Shown piece by piece: positions 5,403 to 7,549 of a stretch of 7,549 nt of DNA (the stretch's first letter is position 1; each line of letters begins with the position of its first letter). The translations under genes and the position numbers were made by a program. Origin of the DNA: Actinomycetes bacterium (lineage in GTDB: Bacteria > Actinomycetota > Acidimicrobiia > Acidimicrobiales > Palsa-688); contig JAKBBS010000157.1 of the NCBI GenBank assembly GCA_021808425.1, positions 1-7,549 on the forward strand, in the 5' to 3' direction. Below the pieces are notes generated by a model, which did no database searches, had not been told where the DNA came from, and was given only the letters and a program-made list of their open reading frames with translations.

Positions 5403-7504
5403 CGGCGGAGCATGCCCCTCGAGACGTCCGAATGGATTCGACCTGATTCGAGGCGTACTACTCGCTCGGCAATCCGATCGGTGCCTTCCATGTCGTGGGA
5501 GATGATCACGACCGTAACTCCCCGCTCGCGACGTAGCTCTCCGAGCAGATCCGCGACGCCATTCCGGCCGGACGCGTCCAGGCCGGCGAAAGGTTCATCC
5601 AATACGAGGACCGACGGACGGGATGCGAGCAGTCCGGCGAGAGCTACCCGCCGCTGCTGGCCGCCGCTCAAGGCGTCGATCCTTCGCTCGAAGAACTCCG
5701 AAGGATCCAAGCCGACGGCGTTCAACGCCGAGCGAGCCGAGGCGTCGTCGCACGCCCCCGCCGCGCGTATGTCCGCGCCGGCGCTCGAGCGTTGCAGTTG
5801 CAGGCGGGCGTGCTGGAATGCGACGGCCACTGACCCCACCTGGTCCAAGACGGGCTGGTCCCCGAGAAATGCCGCGCCTCTGCTCGGTCTGAGCAGGCCG
5901 GCAAGTACCCATGCCAAGGTTGATTTGCCGGAGCCGTTGTCGCCTACGACGAGTACCCCTTCGCCGGCATCGATGTTGAGGTTGACGTGGCTCAGCGCCT
6001 GGTTGGCCCAGGGCGTCCCGAGGCTGTACGTGTGGCTCACGTCGACCACCCGCAGTGGGGCTGCCCCGCTAGGCACGACCCGGGGGCCGCAGGGCTCGAC
6101 CGACTCGCGCTCCGAGACATGTCCCCCATGCGACGGGAGGTTGTCGACTCGTTCGCGCCCTTGCGCCGAACCGTTCTCGTTCGCCACGAGCTGTCCCGAA
6201 CTCATCCGGTGAATCTGGTCGGCCAGTTCTGCCTCTTCGAGGCGGTGCGTCACGTGCACGACGGTCGTACCGCTTCGCCCCGGAAGCGAGCGAAGCACGT
6301 TACTGAGCGAACGCCGTCCCTGTTCGTCGAGCATCGCCGTGGATTCGTCGGAAAGAAGCAATGCCGGCTCTCGGGCCATGGAGGCGGCAACGGCCAGCCT
6401 CTGCAGTTCCCCTCCGGACAGACCCGACGTCTCGCGCCCGCCCATCCCGGCAAGACCTACGGTGGCGAGCAGGCCGTCGACGTCGACGCCCGCAGTCTCG
6501 GTGAGCCCCCAAACGACATCGTCCTCGACGCGCACCCCGAGCACCTGGGTCTCGGGATGTTGCATTATCAGCGCCGTACCCCCGGGCCGTCCGAGCCCTG
6601 CGGCCCCCTGGCGGCGCACGACTCCGCCGGTCGGTCGGCGACCCGCTAGAAGTCGTATCAGGGTCGACTTTCCAGAACCGTTGTCACCCACAAGCGCAAC
6701 CATCTGCCCAGGAGGAACGGCGAGGGAGACACCTCGGACCGCAAGACCCTCGGCGCCAGGGTACGCGTACGAGACATTCTCGAGGAAAGCCGGCACCGGT
6801 GCAGGATCGCCGGCGCCGAGCGGTCCCGGGTCAGCGGGATGCCGGCCAGGTTCGTCGAGGCGATCTTCCGCGCTGATCCACGAAAGTCGTTCGAGCACCG
6901 GTCCGAGCAGAAGCCACGCTACGAGGGACAGCCAGACCGTCGCCAGGACGACGATCGCGAAGACCGTCACCCACCACAATCGAAGCGCGGCGTCGACGAA
7001 ATGATTGAGCGACGAGATTGCGCCTCCCGGCGGAATGCCGAGGCTGAGAATGCGACGCACGCCGATCCATGTGTTGCGGATCTGCAGAATTGTCAACTTC
7101 CGCAGAGATCCGAGAACTGCGAGGATAGCGACGCTGGCGAGGCCGAGGGCCGGACCGATGACCGCCGTGCCGGCGAAGAGGGCCGCGGGATGCCAGCCGC
7201 GGCGCTTCGCCACACCGACCAGCCCGCCGACGGCTGCGCACTCGATGATATTGGTGACTGCTCCGGTGCCCGCCACCAAGAAGCACAGGACCGAGGCGCT
7301 GAATGTCGCCACGAGGAGAGCCCGGAGGCGGTGGCGATGAGCTACCACCCCGAGCGGCACAACCGCTAGGGCGGCGATGACACCGAGGTGAGGCAGGAAC
7401 CAGCCCGCGACCGTTAGTACCACTGCGAGGGCGGCCAAGACTGACGCCGTCGCAAGCTCTATCGGCCGCAGGGCTCCGGTCGGGCGCGGCACGTCGACGG
7501 GCAC
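5399..7504 (-). CDS. ECF transporter fusion: S-component-like membrane domain + EcfA1-like + EcfA2-like ATPases
   Basis: This single 701-residue chain holds three parts of an ECF importer. Residues 15-201 are hydrophobic, with about six helices. The first contains A20-xxx-A24, the kind of small-residue motif S components use to pack against EcfT. ATPase 1 (about 238-440) has Walker A GDNGSGKST (273-281), Q315, signature LSGGE (362-366), Walker B with DEST (386-389, EcfA1-like) and H420. ATPase 2 (about 484-690) opens with HTYSLGTPWANQAL (491-504, EcfA2-like), then Walker A (521-529), Q564, LSGGQ (612-616), LDEPFAGLD (635-643) and H670. Both sites look catalytically intact. A polar linker (about 441-480) joins them. 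The GTG at 7504 is the start used, but the frame stays open to the window edge, so a longer N-terminus is possible. It overlaps ecfT by 4 nt. The arrangement matches my recollection of mycobacterial Rv2326c (about 697 aa). The substrate is unknown. Confidence 0.9.
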   Translation of the reverse strand: MPVDVPRPTGALRPIELATASVLAALAVVLTVAGWFLPHLGVIAALAVVPLGVVAHRHRLRALLVATFSASVLCFLVAGTGAVTNIIECAAVGGLVGVAKRRGWHPAALFAGTAVIGPALGLASVAILAVLGSLRKLTILQIRNTWIGVRRILSLGIPPGGAISSLNHFVDAALRLWWVTVFAIVVLATVWLSLVAWLLLGPVLERLSWISAEDRLDEPGRHPADPGPLGAGDPAPVPAFLENVSYAYPGAEGLAVRGVSLAVPPGQMVALVGDNGSGKSTLIRLLAGRRPTGGVVRRQGAAGLGRPGGTALIMQHPETQVLGVRVEDDVVWGLTETAGVDVDGLLATVGLAGMGGRETSGLSGGELQRLAVAASMAREPALLLSDESTAMLDEQGRRSLSNVLRSLPGRSGTTVVHVTHRLEEAELADQIHRMSSGQLVANENGSAQGRERVDNLPSHGGHVSERESVEPCGPRVVPSGAAPLRVVDVSHTYSLGTPWANQALSHVNLNIDAGEGVLVVGDNGSGKSTLAWVLAGLLRPSRGAAFLGDQPVLDQVGSVAVAFQHARLQLQRSSAGADIRAAGACDDASARSALNAVGLDPSEFFERRIDALSGGQQRRVALAGLLASRPSVLVLDEPFAGLDASGRNGVADLLGELRRERGVTVVIISHDMEGTDRIAERVVRLESGRIHSDVSRGMLRR

Positions 7505-7549
7505 AGCTACAGAGTGCCATCCCAGCGACGCTTGTAGGGGCCGCTCACG

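Noticed and set aside
5412..7004. Several plus-strand open frames of 170-266 codons opposite the ECF fusion.
   Set aside because: Their translations are Arg/Ser/Pro-rich without domains, while the minus strand encodes two intact ABC ATPases.

Overview
This 7.5 kb, GC-rich window is almost entirely coding and looks like the chromosome of an actinomycete (Actinomycetota). The strongest taxonomic clue is a mycothiol S-conjugate amidase (Mca), because mycothiol is made only by Actinomycetota. GTG starts and 4- to 8-nt gene overlaps fit that background. No rRNA, tRNA, CRISPR array, insertion sequence or integrase is visible, and no gene-free stretch exceeds about 120 bases.

Left block, minus strand (1-1709). 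Reading leftwards, mca (1709-801) overlaps by 8 nt a small SCP2-fold protein (808-368). After 59 nt comes an ECF-type sigma factor (308 to beyond base 1, C-terminus missing). The likely theme is thiol/electrophile detoxification next to a stress-type regulator. Only the mca-SCP2 pair shows overlap of the kind that suggests translational coupling.

Middle block, plus strand (1830-4596). A small two-TM protein with a helical tail (1830-2312) is followed after 32 nt by a VirD4/TraG-type ATPase with no transmembrane N-terminus (2345-3688). That gene overlaps by 4 nt (GTGA) an RhtA-like EamA/DMT amino-acid exporter (3685-4596). No relaxase, VirB4 or other conjugation gene is present in the window, so the coupling-protein-like ATPase is an orphan as far as can be seen. 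The small membrane protein is a candidate membrane anchor, which is an inference. This is the most unusual part of the window.

Right block, minus strand (4569-7504). A 701-residue fusion carries an S-component-like membrane domain followed by EcfA1-like and EcfA2-like ATPase domains (7504-5399). It overlaps by 4 nt (ATGA) the EcfT transmembrane gene (5402-4569). Together they encode a complete energy-coupling-factor (ECF) vitamin/micronutrient importer in two polypeptides, an arrangement recalled from the mycobacterial Rv2326c-Rv2325c pair. The substrate cannot be read from the sequence. The EcfT gene converges on the RhtA-like gene and their 3' ends overlap by 28 bp, leaving no room for an intergenic terminator.
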